A DNA stretch of 64,000 nucleotides from Planococcus sp. CPCC 101016 (GCF_007859295.1 NZ_VOHB01000002.1:993624-1057623); one strand, 5' to 3'; positions 8,261-17,768 are shown, numbered from the stretch's first letter. The notes: generated by a model from the letters alone, not told the origin. Translations and numbers: made by a program.

Positions 8261-8626
8261 ATGAAGCAGATTGGGAATAAGTTAAAGAGTTTAAGAGAAG
8301 AAAATCAGTTGAGCGTCGATGATTTGGCCTTGGCTTTAGGCTTTGCGAAAACGGTGATTTGGGGCTATGAAAGCGGCAAAAAGCAAGTAAGTGTTTCTCA
8401 TCTGGAATTGCTGGCCGATTATTATAAAGTGTCCGTCGACTTTTTACTGGAGCGGGAGCAGGCATCTAATGTACTCGATCTTCAGCAAATTCCTGATCTG
8501 GCTTCAGTCAAGCTGGTGGTGGATGATCAGCCGATTAACGAAGAAGAACTGGCGGAAGTCACTTCTTATCTGCAAGTCAAACGCCGGCTGAAAGAAGAAG
8601 GCGCGCAAAAGCAGGCAGCAAAATAA
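8261..8626 (+). CDS. XRE-family transcriptional regulator
   Basis: This 121-aa protein has a Cro/CI-type helix-turn-helix in its first 60 residues (IGNKLKSLREENQLSVDDLA, then ALGFAKTVIWGYESGKK and LELLADYYKVSVDFLL). It has a short C-terminal tail that may mediate dimerisation. AAAGGAGG lies 9 nt before the ATG at 8261, so the ATG at 8237 is not needed. An 8-bp palindrome ACAATTGT about 40 bp upstream could be an autoregulatory site, but that is speculative. It is the only recognisable DNA-binding regulator in the window and no target can be named. Confidence 0.8.
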   Translation: MKQIGNKLKSLREENQLSVDDLALALGFAKTVIWGYESGKKQVSVSHLELLADYYKVSVDFLLEREQASNVLDLQQIPDLASVKLVVDDQPINEEELAEVTSYLQVKRRLKEEGAQKQAAK

Positions 8627-8636
8627 TAAAGACAGG

Positions 8637-8672
8637 TGGGCATCCAATGAACTTATGGATGTCCGTTTTTTG
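8637..8672 (+). terminator. rho-independent terminator of the XRE gene
   Basis: GGGCATCCA pairs with TGGATGTCC (one G-T wobble) and is followed by GTTTTTT. Confidence 0.75.
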
Positions 8673-8736
8673 CTTTATGGTCAGTAAAGTCTTTCGGGGA
8701 ATAAAATCATTCCTTCTTTTGAGCCTGCCGAGCCCT

Positions 8737-8846
8737 ATGGATAGTATTATGCTTAGTTTGGACAGTATTTATCGATTTTTAGATAGTATTTCGACCTGAT
8801 TGGACAGTATTTATCGACATTCAGACAGTATATCCAATTAACTGGA
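8737..8846. repeat. 21-bp-period array, GGACAGTAT family (5 units)
   Basis: Cores start at 8739, 8760, 8781, 8802 and 8823, exactly 21 bp apart. They read GGATAGTAT, GGACAGTAT, AGATAGTAT, GGACAGTAT and AGACAGTAT. The final unit runs into TATATCCAATTAACTGG, close to the end of the array at 5800. Apart from the terminator, the rest of the 8627-8997 gap shows nothing else that I recognise. Confidence 0.8.
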
Positions 8847-8997
8847 AAAAATCCGCGGAATCACCCGGAAATCAATGTTTATTCTTCGCAGACCCTCCTT
8901 TATAGCAGCAATCAGCTCAATAGCATTCTGCTGCTTCTCGACTTCTCGTTTCTGAGCGGATAAAATTACTTAAAATAGATCCAAGGGAGAGATCGGC

Positions 8998-9780
8998 ATG
9001 GAAAAAGCAGCGCAGCAGCAGTGGAATGCGGATTTATACGACACGAGCCATTCGTTTGTTTCAAAGTACGGAAATGAATTAATAGAATTACTGGAATTCC
9101 AAAAAGGTGAAAAGATTCTTGACTTGGGTTGCGGTACAGGCGATTTAGCCAAGCAGTTGGCGGATGCGGGAGTAGAAGTGGTCGGTATCGACAGCTCCAT
9201 GGATATGATTCGGCAAGCCAATCAAAAATACCCAGAAGTTTCCTTTCAGATAGGGGACGCCACGGCACTGGATTTCCACGAAGAATTTGATGCCGTGTTT
9301 TCAAATGCGGTTCTTCACTGGATCAAAGAACCTGAGAAAGCCCTGGATTCTGTTTATGAAAGTTTGAAAACAGGCGGCCGCTTTGTCGCCGATTTCGGCG
9401 GCATAGGAAATGTGCAGACGATCACGGACGAGATGATCGAACAAATAAAGCAAGCGGGATTCGAGTTTACGAAACAGCAGTTTCCTTGGTATTTTCCGAG
9501 TATCGGCGAATATACAGCATTGATGGAAAACGCTGGATTCCATGTTCTCTTTGCCCAGCATTATGATCGTCCGACATTATTGAAAGGTGAGCAGGGCTTG
9601 TCAAATTGGATGAGTATGTTTGGCGCTCTTTTCTTTGAGGGCATTTCTGAAAATGAAATAACCGCCATCAAGAAGCGAGTTGAAACCAATCTGCGCAATC
9701 AATTATACAAGGACGGAAATTGGACTGCCGACTATAAACGGATTCAAGTGCTCGGCAAAAAAATGGACAAAGAGAATTAG
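8998..9780 (+). CDS. class I SAM-dependent methyltransferase
   Basis: This 260-aa cytosolic protein shows SAM motif I ILDLGCGTGDLAKQ (about 39-52), an acidic residue ending strand 2 (VVGIDSS), motif II-like IGDATALDF and a motif IV region FDAVFSNAVLHWIKEPEKAL. The LHWI segment and overall length resemble trans-aconitate 2-methyltransferase and related small-molecule methyltransferases. The substrate is not certain. AAGGGAGAG precedes the ATG. It is monocistronic between a repeat array and a strong terminator. Confidence 0.85.
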   Translation: MEKAAQQQWNADLYDTSHSFVSKYGNELIELLEFQKGEKILDLGCGTGDLAKQLADAGVEVVGIDSSMDMIRQANQKYPEVSFQIGDATALDFHEEFDAVFSNAVLHWIKEPEKALDSVYESLKTGGRFVADFGGIGNVQTITDEMIEQIKQAGFEFTKQQFPWYFPSIGEYTALMENAGFHVLFAQHYDRPTLLKGEQGLSNWMSMFGALFFEGISENEITAIKKRVETNLRNQLYKDGNWTADYKRIQVLGKKMDKEN

Positions 9781-9830
9781 TTCTCAGTTTTTTTGCAGGT
9801 ATCCCGGAGTTTCTTCACATCTTTAAGGCC

Positions 9831-9861
9831 AGCAGCCGGTGGATGTTCCGGCTGCTTTTTT
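9831..9861 (+). terminator. rho-independent terminator of the methyltransferase gene
   Basis: The perfect 9-bp stem AGCAGCCGG/CCGGCTGCT has an 8-nt loop and is followed by TTTTTT. Confidence 0.85.
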
Positions 9862-9979
9862 ACGGAGTTATTGCTGCTCGACAAATATACATAAAGCCTC
9901 CATATCCATTATCGTTTGAAAAAGAGGGGGAAAGGGAAATAGGTAAGTTGCAGAAAGTTACATATTGGAGGAGATAGGA

Positions 9980-11173
9980 ATGTCGGCAGCAGTGGCGACG
10001 GTTTTATTGTGCATCGGCTATTTGGTGTTCACGATTGATAAAAAACAAGAGAACTTTCCTGTGCCGGTCGTGCTTGTGCTGATCGGCATTGGTTTGTCAT
10101 TTATTCCTTATTTCAGTGATGTGGAAGTGACAGAAACGCTGATTTATGACGTCTTCCTGCCAGGCCTGTTATTTGTATCGGCCTATCAGTTTTCAACAGC
10201 GGCTTTGCGGAAAAATGCCGGCATCATCGGATTGTTGAGTACAGCGGGGCTTGGGTTGACAATTGCGCTTGTCGGGCTTGCGATCTACTGGCTCAGTGGC
10301 TGGTTCTTTTCCGTTTCGCTCGCAGGTGCATTGGTGATTGCAGCGATTTTGGCACCGACCGATCCAGCATCGGTTGTATCCATTTTGAAAAAATCATCTC
10401 CTGACAAAAGCATCGCAGATATTGTCGACGGTGAATCGATGATCAATGACGGAACCAGTATCGTCTTATTTACGGTTCTGTCGGGCATGTATCTTGAATC
10501 GAACTCACTCGATGTGTTGTCCATTATTGGGGAATTCATTTACGTTTCGGCAGGCGGGGTGGCGCTTGGCGTCGCGGTCGGCTGGCTGTTGAGCAAGGCT
10601 GTACATATTACGCATCACCGAGATTATCAAGTCATGTTGAGCATCATACTGGCTTATGGCGCTTTCCAGTTAGCTGAGAGTTTCGGCTTTTCAGGGGTTT
10701 TGGCGACTGTATCTGCCGGCATCATGCTGTCTTGGGAATTTTCCCATGCCAATAAAGAAGATCATTACCGCGAATCGCTGTCCGGATTTTGGAGCGTGGT
10801 GGAACCATCGCTGTTATCGTTGCTGTTTTTGCTGATCGGCATTGAAGCGACAGAACATCTGGAATGGAGCAATTGGATTTTCGCGTTGATAATTTTATTT
10901 GCTAGCATCGCTATCCGATTCTTTATTGTCGGCGGGACATTTAAAGCACTGGCTGGACGAAAACACGAAGCGATTTGGAAAAAGTCGCTGCTCATCTCCT
11001 GGTCCGGCATCCGCGGCTCGATGTCGGTGTTCCTATTGCTGCAACTTGGAACCTTGGCAGAGGGAAGTGTGGCGGACGAGTTGATATCCATCACTTTTTC
11101 CGTTGTCATCCTTTCCTTAATCATCCAAAGCCTTGGAATTCATCCTTTATCAAAAATGTTGAACAGCAATTAA
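9980..11173 (+). CDS. NhaP/CPA1-type cation:proton antiporter
   Basis: This 397-aa integral membrane protein has about 11-13 hydrophobic segments. CPA1 signatures include AAILAPTDPASVVSILKK (ion-binding Asp in the TDP motif), VDGESMINDGTSIVLF and WSGIRGSMSVFLLL near the C-terminal membrane helices. It should exchange Na+ or K+ for protons and contribute to pH or salt homeostasis. GGAGGAG lies 7 nt before the ATG at 9980; the TTG at 9965 would overlap that site. It stands alone and ends at a GC-rich hairpin. Confidence 0.88.
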   Translation: MSAAVATVLLCIGYLVFTIDKKQENFPVPVVLVLIGIGLSFIPYFSDVEVTETLIYDVFLPGLLFVSAYQFSTAALRKNAGIIGLLSTAGLGLTIALVGLAIYWLSGWFFSVSLAGALVIAAILAPTDPASVVSILKKSSPDKSIADIVDGESMINDGTSIVLFTVLSGMYLESNSLDVLSIIGEFIYVSAGGVALGVAVGWLLSKAVHITHHRDYQVMLSIILAYGAFQLAESFGFSGVLATVSAGIMLSWEFSHANKEDHYRESLSGFWSVVEPSLLSLLFLLIGIEATEHLEWSNWIFALIILFASIAIRFFIVGGTFKALAGRKHEAIWKKSLLISWSGIRGSMSVFLLLQLGTLAEGSVADELISITFSVVILSLIIQSLGIHPLSKMLNSN

Positions 11174-11182
11174 AACCACAAA

Positions 11183-11222
11183 ACCGCCCCTGTTTGGAAG
11201 TCGAACTTCCAGCAGGGGCGGT
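11183..11222. terminator. GC-rich hairpin after the antiporter gene
   Basis: ACCGCCCCTG (11183-11192) pairs with CAGGGGCGGT, and the inner TGGAAG/CTTCCA adds further pairing. The T-tract is weak, so termination is inferred mainly from stem strength and position. Confidence 0.65.
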
Positions 11223-11226
11223 CAAG

Positions 11227-11390
11227 TTAAGCTTTTATATATAATTCTTCGATCTTTTCAGGCAGCAACGATTTATTAAAATAATAGCCTTGAGCCTAGT
11301 TGAAATAACATTGCATTGATGTTCAGTGCAATAAAAGCAGAGACCGCAACGACGGTAATGGAAAGGAAATGCAGAATAGGATCGCAGCTT
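11227..11390 (-). pseudogene. remnant of a c-di-GMP EAL-domain protein
   Basis: On the minus strand 11227-11298 encodes AQGYYFNKSLLPEKIEEL and a short tail to a stop, which matches the conserved C-terminal end of EAL phosphodiesterase domains. It is preceded directly by an in-frame TAG. Further upstream another frame reads HFLSITVVAVSAFIALNI, which resembles a first membrane helix of an MHYT-type sensor. A large internal deletion of an MHYT-GGDEF-EAL gene would explain both pieces. The EAL tail is fairly convincing; the MHYT part is a guess. Confidence 0.5.
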
Positions 11391-11585
11391 CTTAATAGAA
11401 GTTTGCTTGAAATTTTAATTTCCTGTTAATAGAACTGTGTTAAATATTTTATTTTGATATATACTGGCTACAAACAGCAGTTTTTGTAAATCATATTAGA
11501 AGGTTTCCAACAATTAGCTTTTCTCTAAAAAAATGTTATTATTAAACAATAGACACACAGAAAATAGGAATGAGAAGGTGAAGAG

Positions 11586-12467
11586 ATGCAAGTTAAAAAA
11601 GCGATAATTCCCGCTGCGGGTCTTGGAACTCGATTTCTGCCAGCGACAAAAGCTATGCCAAAAGAAATGCTGCCAATTGTCGATAAGCCAACGATCCAAT
11701 ACATAGTGGAGGAAGCGATCGCCTCCGGAATTGAAGACATTATCATCGTGACAGGCAAAGGTAAACGAGCCATCGAGGACCATTTCGATCATGCCTTTGA
11801 ATTGGAAGACACTTTGTTTAAAAAAGGCAAAATCGATATGCTGGATTCCGTCCTTGAGACCTCCAATGTGGAAATCCATTATATCCGTCAAAAAGAACCG
11901 CTCGGTCTTGGTCATGCTATCTGGTCTGCCCGCCGTTTTATCGGCAACGAGCCGTTCGCTGTTTTGCTTGGCGATGACATTGTGGAAAACGACGAACCGT
12001 GTTTGGCCCAATTGATGAAGCAAAATGAGTTGACGGGCAAGAGTGTAATTGGTGTTCAACAGGTACCGGAAGAGGAAACACATCGCTATGGCATCATCGA
12101 TCCGGTCTCAATCGACGGTAAATTGATCAAAGTCGATAAATTTGTCGAAAAACCGGCAGCGGGTACAGCACCTTCCAATTATGCCATTATGGGCCGTTAC
12201 ATCTTGACTCCTGAAATTTTCGACTTTTTAGGCCAGCATCAACTTGGCGCGGGCGGCGAAATACAGTTGACGGATGCGATTCAAATGCTGAATGAAGTTC
12301 AGTCGGTGTATGCTTACGAGTTTGATGGACATCGTTTTGACGTAGGCGAGAAATTTGGATTTATCGAGACGACCATCGAATTTGCTTTGAAGCGCCCTGA
12401 GTTGAGAGACCGGTTATTAAAGCTGTTTGAGGATAAATTAAAGGAATCGTATATTAACGAAAAATAA
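11586..12467 (+). CDS. galU: UTP--glucose-1-phosphate uridylyltransferase (copy 1)
   Basis: This 293-aa cytosolic nucleotidyltransferase starts with [20 protein letters not shown], the nucleotide-binding loop, followed by [20 protein letters not shown] and the GalU motif [19 protein letters not shown]. It makes UDP-glucose from UTP and glucose-1-phosphate, the entry point for UDP-Gal and UDP-GlcA. A second close copy lies at 48725 inside the polysaccharide operon. This copy has its own terminator and is next to an LTA-synthase-like gene, so it may supply wall or lipid glycosylation rather than exopolysaccharide. Confidence 0.93.
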   Translation: MQVKKAIIPAAGLGTRFLPATKAMPKEMLPIVDKPTIQYIVEEAIASGIEDIIIVTGKGKRAIEDHFDHAFELEDTLFKKGKIDMLDSVLETSNVEIHYIRQKEPLGLGHAIWSARRFIGNEPFAVLLGDDIVENDEPCLAQLMKQNELTGKSVIGVQQVPEEETHRYGIIDPVSIDGKLIKVDKFVEKPAAGTAPSNYAIMGRYILTPEIFDFLGQHQLGAGGEIQLTDAIQMLNEVQSVYAYEFDGHRFDVGEKFGFIETTIEFALKRPELRDRLLKLFEDKLKESYINEK

Positions 12468-12490
12468 GTGCATAATTTGAAAAGACCGAA

Positions 12491-12522
12491 CCGCTTCAGC
12501 CAACTTGGCGAAGCGGCTTTTT
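12491..12522 (+). terminator. rho-independent terminator of galU copy 1
   Basis: CCGCTTC pairs with GAAGCGG around an inner GCCAA/TTGGC pairing, followed by CTTTTT. The remaining gap to 12858 shows no gene; the short frame across 12468-12686 has no ribosome site and reads through this hairpin. Confidence 0.8.
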
Positions 12523-12858
12523 CAATTCGCAGCAGTTTATCAGCATGGGTAAATAATGATACACTAGACAAAGTCGGACTCGGGAAATCGTTTTTAGTTA
12601 AAATGAATTCGCTGCACAAGCAGAGGGATTGTCCTTCGTCTGGTCGCTTTGAGCTTTCTATTTTAATTATAGCTAAAAATAATTAGAGCTTGTTAAGGGG
12701 AAGAATACATAAACGTATGGGGCAGCCGGTGTTCTGCATAATGAACTTCTTTCTATTAATATAGATCTTCTGCTGATAGCGGAATCACATGTCATTATGT
12801 GCTGTAGAGCATCGTTAGAAAAAATATCAATCTTCACGATCAACAACAATAGAAATGA

Positions 12859-14985
12859 GTGTTTAGGGTGGATAAAATATTAAGTTTTAAAAAAATAGCC
12901 GTTTGGCTGCTGACGCTGTTTTTCATGGCGGGATTGCCGCTGGTGACGCTGTATGCCAGTGAACAGCTGATCCGGGAAGTGGTGACTTTGCCCCTGCGGG
13001 AGTGGATGTCGGAGTTTCCGGAACGCTTTATGGTGAATGTGCTGCTGGTATTGGCGCTTTTCAACCTGCTGTATCTGTTGCCGAGAAAATGGTTCATGTT
13101 CACGAGTCTCTTGATGAGCGGGCTTTTGATTGTTTTTGCTTATGCCAATAAAGTTAAAATGGAACTGCGCAGTTCGCCGATTTCCGTCGGTGACTTTGCT
13201 TTGCTTAAGGAACTTGGTGGACTCGAACAGCCGATTGGTGTCAATACACCGCTTTTAGTTGGTATTGGATTGGCCTTTGTCGTGCTGACTGTGCTCATTT
13301 TCTTTGGAATACCGAAATTGAAGGAGAACTGGTTCATCAAAATTGGTGTTTTTCTGATTTCTGTATTGTTCCTGGTGATGCTGTGGACCGATAAGCCGGC
13401 TTCGCCGATGGAGAAGGCGCAATTCGAAAATACGTGGTGGAAGCTGGAGCTGGCTTTGATGCGCAATGGCGTCTTCGGGAATTTTGTCATGTTGGCCAAG
13501 CAGTCCAATATAGAACCGCCTGATGGGTTCTCTGCAAAAAACATGAAAGGTCTCGCGGAAAAATACGAGCCGGCTGAAAGAACTGCTGAAGAAAAGCCAA
13601 ATGTTATTTTCCTGATGAGCGAATCGTTTATTGATCCTTATTCTTTCGGCGAAGAGTATTTTGCCGAAGATCCAATACCGAACTTCCACCGTCTATATGA
13701 GGAATCGCTGCATGGCGGCATGTACTCATCTGAATTTGGCGGAGGTACGGCCAATGTGGAATTTGAAGCGTTGACCGGTTTCAGCATGCAATTTATGCCG
13801 GCCAATTTTGTCCCTTACCAATTGTATGTGACTCAACCCTTGCCATCTGCTGCATATGCTTTTAGAGAAGCGGATTACGAGACGACGGCGATTCATTCTT
13901 ATTACGGCTGGTTTTATCAGCGCGAATCGGTTTATCGCCAACTCGGCTTTAACCGATTCATCTCAGGGGAATTCATGGACCTGGATCATTCCAATGACGC
14001 CGGAAAAGGATTTCCAAAAGACAAGCATATCACCAATTCGATTATGGCAACTTTGGACGAAACAGAAGGCCCTGATTTTATTCACGCAGTGGCAGCAGAA
14101 GGCCATATGCCGTATCACAAGACCGAACAATCGGAATTTCTGAAGTCTGATACCTTGCCTGACGATACTCGGCAATACTTAAATAATTTCACTGAGAAAA
14201 TGCATAGCATCGACCGGGAGCTCGGCCGCATGGTGGAATTGATTGAAGCGCGTGATGAACCTGCTATCGTCGTGTTTTTTGGAGACCATTACCCGTCTTT
14301 CCCGGATAACGAAGCGGTCTACGGAACGGAGGGTACGCAAGTCGCCAACGATCTGCTGGGGGATTACGATGATTTTATTGCCACCCATAAAGTGCCTTAT
14401 TTCATCTGGAAATCCGATGGCAATAAACCCGCAGAACTGGACGTAACACCAAACCAATTCAGTGCACTCGCACTTGAGATGGCCGGCGTTCAAGGAACTA
14501 CGGTCACGGCCATACTTGACGAAATGCGTGAGCAGGGGAATGCGGTGATTCCATATAACCAATGGCAGTCGCAGATGGGCAGTCAAACTCAGGAAATGAA
14601 AGATTTGCAGATGATTCAATACGATTTGCTGCATGGCAAACGCTATTCGGAATATTTGATGCCGGAGCTGGTCAGAACGCCGTCCCCGGATTATCATCTG
14701 GGACTGTATCCTGAAATGAATGCGCAGAAAGTTGTCGAGACGCCCGAATCGTACGAACTTTATATTGAAGGCGCGCCGAGATTTTCTGAAGTCCTCATTG
14801 ATGGAAAACCAATCGCCGCAGAATGGCAGACAGTTGAGCAGGGCTTGGCCGTATTCAGCGTTCCAAAACAGCAAGTGGAAAGAGATGCTGAAATTCAAGT
14901 GGTGGTTTATAATTCCAGAGACGCTGTGTTACGAGAGACAAATGTATTTACAATCGAAGAAACTGTTGAAACGAGCAGACAGTAA
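12859..14985 (+). CDS. LTA synthase family sulfatase-like protein
   Basis: This 708-aa membrane protein has about five N-terminal membrane helices (roughly 13-31, 58-74, 78-96, 132-150, 160-176) and a large extracellular alkaline-phosphatase/sulfatase domain. Catalytic features are NVIFLMSESF (248-257, metal-binding Glu), GGGTANVEFEALTG with the candidate nucleophile T297, and FFGDHYPS (474-480) with metal-binding Asp-His. LtaS-type enzymes transfer glycerol-phosphate from phosphatidylglycerol. This one could be a teichoic acid primase or polymerase, or a phosphoglycerol transferase acting on a glycan. It is longer than typical LtaS and has a C-terminal extension after the catalytic domain. 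The start is GTG 12859 or GTG 12868. Confidence 0.85.
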   Translation: MFRVDKILSFKKIAVWLLTLFFMAGLPLVTLYASEQLIREVVTLPLREWMSEFPERFMVNVLLVLALFNLLYLLPRKWFMFTSLLMSGLLIVFAYANKVKMELRSSPISVGDFALLKELGGLEQPIGVNTPLLVGIGLAFVVLTVLIFFGIPKLKENWFIKIGVFLISVLFLVMLWTDKPASPMEKAQFENTWWKLELALMRNGVFGNFVMLAKQSNIEPPDGFSAKNMKGLAEKYEPAERTAEEKPNVIFLMSESFIDPYSFGEEYFAEDPIPNFHRLYEESLHGGMYSSEFGGGTANVEFEALTGFSMQFMPANFVPYQLYVTQPLPSAAYAFREADYETTAIHSYYGWFYQRESVYRQLGFNRFISGEFMDLDHSNDAGKGFPKDKHITNSIMATLDETEGPDFIHAVAAEGHMPYHKTEQSEFLKSDTLPDDTRQYLNNFTEKMHSIDRELGRMVELIEARDEPAIVVFFGDHYPSFPDNEAVYGTEGTQVANDLLGDYDDFIATHKVPYFIWKSDGNKPAELDVTPNQFSALALEMAGVQGTTVTAILDEMREQGNAVIPYNQWQSQMGSQTQEMKDLQMIQYDLLHGKRYSEYLMPELVRTPSPDYHLGLYPEMNAQKVVETPESYELYIEGAPRFSEVLIDGKPIAAEWQTVEQGLAVFSVPKQQVERDAEIQVVVYNSRDAVLRETNVFTIEETVETSRQ

Positions 14986-15022
14986 AAGCAGCGGCCAAGT
15001 TTTTCTTGGCCGCTGCTTTTTA
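14984..15022. terminator. bidirectional terminator between convergent genes
   Basis: The perfect 16-bp stem AAAAGCAGCGGCCAAG / CTTGGCCGCTGCTTTT overlaps the stop codon regions of both the sulfatase-like gene and the minus-strand deacetylase gene. Confidence 0.88.
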
Positions 15023-16234
15023 ATAGGATTCAATTACTTCGATCAGTTTTTTTCCGGAATACGCCCCGTCAGCCGTGATACGCTTTAATTCGAAAGGCGC
15101 TGAGCTTTGGGTATTCACGCCGCTGCTTACGGTGAAGGCAAGTTTGTAGCCTGCTTTTTCTGCCAAGCGAATTGTGTCCTCAGAATAATCACCGTAAGAA
15201 TAGCTGATGGCTGTGACTTCGGTTCCCAGGTTTTCTTCAATGGCATTTTTCGATGCCATAAAATCAGTATAGATCCGGTCTTCAAATTCTTTCTGCGTTT
15301 CCAGTCCCTTGTCAATTTGTGTAGGACTGGCAATTACTCCTCGATTTTGTCCTTTGGTATTTAACTGTTTTGAATGCGAATCCCATGTGTGGCTCTGGAT
15401 GCTGATGGTTCCCGCCATTTCCCGGGCCTGCTGCCAGGAAATCTTCTCATACTCATCAGCTGTAAACCCATCGTTTTCAAAAATACGGCTGGCGATGACG
15501 TAGACGCTTGCTTTCATGTCAAGTTCTTTCAGGACGGGAAAGGCTTCTGTGTAATTGCTGATATAGCCATCATCAAAGGTGATGAGGATCGGTTTTTTCG
15601 GAAGAGCGCTAGTTTGTTCAACGTAATTCAGTAATTCGTTTTCGGTTATGCACGTATATCCGGCTGATTTCAAAGCCAGCATATGTTCTTTAAACCGTGC
15701 TGGATCAATGCTGATGGTGTCATTTCGACCAGGTATCAAAATGTGGTACATCAATACCGGAACTTCCAGAGCAGCGATATCGTTGCTCACCTCAATAATT
15801 TCAGGAGAGGTAATGGAAATGACATTGGACTGGTCGCCCCAAACGATCTCTTGACCGAAGTTCTCGGAGAGGAAACCCAGCGGAATCAATGTTCTGCCAT
15901 CAATGATGATGGGTGGAGCAGCAATTGTTATGGCTTTTCCATTGATTACAGCGGTATTTTTTCCAACCGTCAACTCGATGGTGTCAGAGCCGAATTTCGT
16001 TGTTATTTTTTTGGATTTGTCCTCCCACTCGACTGAAGCGCCCAGTGCTGTAATTGTCTGGCGAATCGGCACCATCACTCGGCTGTTTTGACTAACAGGT
16101 GGAATGTCATATTCCACTACGCTGCCATCCTGATAAACCAGGATGGCAGCGTTTTTTTCTACTTGAAAACTGTAAAACCAGAAGCCGATGCCAGCTAGAA
16201 ATAAAATACATAAAACAACTGCGAATTTTTTCAT
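15020..16234 (-). CDS. polysaccharide deacetylase (CE4) with copper-amine-oxidase-like N-terminal domain
   Basis: This 404-aa exported protein has an N-terminal hydrophobic anchor (residues 4-22). A copper amine oxidase N-like binding domain follows (about 30-143; VMVPIRQTITALGASVEW and DGRTLIPLGFLSENFG), then a CE4 NodB domain. Catalytic motifs are ITFDDGY (218-224, base and metal Asp), SHTWDSH (281-287, metal-binding His pair) and a motif-3 region SYSYGDYS. It should remove N-acetyl groups from peptidoglycan or a beta-linked amino-sugar polymer at the cell surface. It may modify the polymer encoded downstream, but it is transcribed separately. The ribosome site is weak. Confidence 0.87.
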   Translation of the reverse strand: MKKFAVVLCILFLAGIGFWFYSFQVEKNAAILVYQDGSVVEYDIPPVSQNSRVMVPIRQTITALGASVEWEDKSKKITTKFGSDTIELTVGKNTAVINGKAITIAAPPIIIDGRTLIPLGFLSENFGQEIVWGDQSNVISITSPEIIEVSNDIAALEVPVLMYHILIPGRNDTISIDPARFKEHMLALKSAGYTCITENELLNYVEQTSALPKKPILITFDDGYISNYTEAFPVLKELDMKASVYVIASRIFENDGFTADEYEKISWQQAREMAGTISIQSHTWDSHSKQLNTKGQNRGVIASPTQIDKGLETQKEFEDRIYTDFMASKNAIEENLGTEVTAISYSYGDYSEDTIRLAEKAGYKLAFTVSSGVNTQSSAPFELKRITADGAYSGKKLIEVIESY

Positions 16235-16548
16235 TTTACAACACCGGTATGCATATATATAACTAGTCCTCTCTTTAGTTAAATAGTCATGTAAAATGAG
16301 TATCTTCTAATAATTGTATATTGTCAACAAGAAAATAGGTATTTATAGGTATATTCATTTTAAATAACTAATCCTTTTAACCTTCATAAAAGGATGGAAA
16401 TTCAATCTTAAGACTATGAGTGAGTTCTCCTGACGATAAGGCAATCTCAAATAATAGGGTTGAATCTGGTCATTGTTACGAGTTCCCCTGAGCACTGAAG
16501 AGAGTAGATAGGTCATTTACGGTATGTCGTAAATGAAGAATAATTAAA
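16235..16548. other. intergenic region with a hairpin and a short direct repeat
   Basis: No gene is visible. A 12-nt direct repeat GAGTTC[TC]CCTGA occurs at 16422 and 16480. A perfect 9-bp hairpin TCATTTACG/CGTAAATGA (16513-16521, 16528-16536) lies directly before promoter copy B and lacks a T-tract. I recognise no known riboswitch. Confidence 0.4.
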
Positions 16549-16592
16549 ATAATCTAAAAAATCTGTTTTTAGTGGTAGATAATTTGTAGGAC
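16549..16592 (+). promoter_or_regulatory. promoter with upstream element (copy B)
   Basis: ATAAT-CTAA-AAAAT (16549-16562), then CTG and a weak -10 (TAGGAC at 16587, preceded by TTTG) 24 nt downstream. A second possible -10, TATGAT at 16593-16598, lies slightly further on. The left half-site matches copies C, E and F; the right half and -10 are weaker. Confidence 0.45.
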
Positions 16593-16704
16593 TATGATAA
16601 ACTATCTAAATAAAGAATGGAATTGTAAACAGATGGAAATTCGTATGTGATAAGTCTGCCTTTGCTTCTAAGAAAGCTTGGGTATAAAAGGAGGCATCTT
16701 CGAG

Positions 16705-17724
16705 GTGCATGATATTTATTTTGAAAGAAATTACGGTCGACTTTATGAACAAATCGAACGGGGCCGGTGTGAGATATTTGAATTCCACCATCCGTTGGGA
16801 AACGTCCGCCATATGTTTATCAAACGTCTCATTCCTGTGTGCATCAACGAAGAAGCATACTATGATCTGAGTACACCTTACGGCTATGGGGGCCCTGTCA
16901 TCACCGATTGCGAAGAAGTGCATAAATGCCAGTTAGTTCAAAACTTCCACGATGCTTTTGAAGCATACTGCCAAAAAGAGAACATCATTTGTGAGTTTGT
17001 CCGGTTCCATCCTTTGTTGACGAATGCCCAGGATTTTCGTAGCTGCTATGAATTGACATTCCGCCGTTATACGACGGGGACCAATTTAAAGGACTATGAC
17101 AATCCAGTGAAATCGGAATTTTCCAAGTCCAAGCAAAAAAGCATCCGGAAAGCTTTAGAGGCGGGAGTAGACTATCAAGTAACAATGAATCCTTCTAGCC
17201 TGGAAGAATTCAAGCAAATCTATTACGCGACTATGAAACGGAAAAATGCCGATTCTATTTATTATTTTAACGACGAGTATTTCGATGATCTCCTGAAGTA
17301 TTTCGGTGAGCATATTGTTCTTGTGAAAGTGCTTTATAAGGGAAAAGCCATTGCGATGGGGCTGAATCTGATCTATGGGAAAATCATTCATATTCACCTT
17401 TCTGGAACTTTAGATGAATATCATCATTTATCCTCTGCTTTTGTGATGCGCTATGCATTGGCCTTATGGGGGAAAGAACACGGACTGGATTTGATTCACG
17501 AGGGCGGAGGCATAACAGGAGAAATTGATGATCCATTGTATTTGTTTAAAAAGCAGTTCGGAAAAAATACGGAATTCACGTTCTATGTCAGCTACAAAAT
17601 CTGGAACCGAAAGATTTACGAGTTGCTGTGCAAGACAGTAGGAACAGAAATGCATGCCGACTTGTTCCCGGCATACCGCTCAACAGCCACAGTTCGAGAC
17701 CAGGTAGGCATGAAAAATCAGTAA
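16705..17724 (+). CDS. FemAB/GNAT-like acyltransferase, paralogue 3
   Basis: This 339-aa member of the five-copy family keeps all diagnostic blocks: xHDIYFERNYGRLYEQIE, YDLSTPYGYGGP, FVRFHPLLTNAQDF, SKSKQKSIRKALEAGV, YYFNDEYF, HIHLSGTLDEYHHLSSAFV and HEGGGITGEIDDPLYLFKKQFG. A GTG start at 16705 is chosen because it aligns with the N termini of the paralogues and has AAAAGGAGG 10 nt upstream; the TTG-initiated longer frame from 16678 includes that ribosome site. It opens the duplicated region and is preceded by promoter copy B. The acceptor substrate is unknown. Confidence 0.8.
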   Translation: MHDIYFERNYGRLYEQIERGRCEIFEFHHPLGNVRHMFIKRLIPVCINEEAYYDLSTPYGYGGPVITDCEEVHKCQLVQNFHDAFEAYCQKENIICEFVRFHPLLTNAQDFRSCYELTFRRYTTGTNLKDYDNPVKSEFSKSKQKSIRKALEAGVDYQVTMNPSSLEEFKQIYYATMKRKNADSIYYFNDEYFDDLLKYFGEHIVLVKVLYKGKAIAMGLNLIYGKIIHIHLSGTLDEYHHLSSAFVMRYALALWGKEHGLDLIHEGGGITGEIDDPLYLFKKQFGKNTEFTFYVSYKIWNRKIYELLCKTVGTEMHADLFPAYRSTATVRDQVGMKNQ

Positions 17725-17740
17725 AGTTTTTCAAAACGAA

Positions 17741-17768
17741 AGTCTGCGTTCCATAGCAGGCTTTTTTG
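17741..17768 (+). terminator. rho-independent terminator of acyltransferase 3
   Basis: AGTCTGC pairs with GCAGGCT (one G-T wobble) and is followed by TTTTTT. Confidence 0.75.

Noticed and set aside
12468..12686. 72-codon frame after galU
   Set aside because: No ribosome site and it contains the galU terminator.
16420..16540. Possible riboswitch before acyltransferase 3
   Set aside because: A hairpin and a 12-nt direct repeat are present, but no known riboswitch consensus could be recognised and it lies upstream of the inferred promoter.
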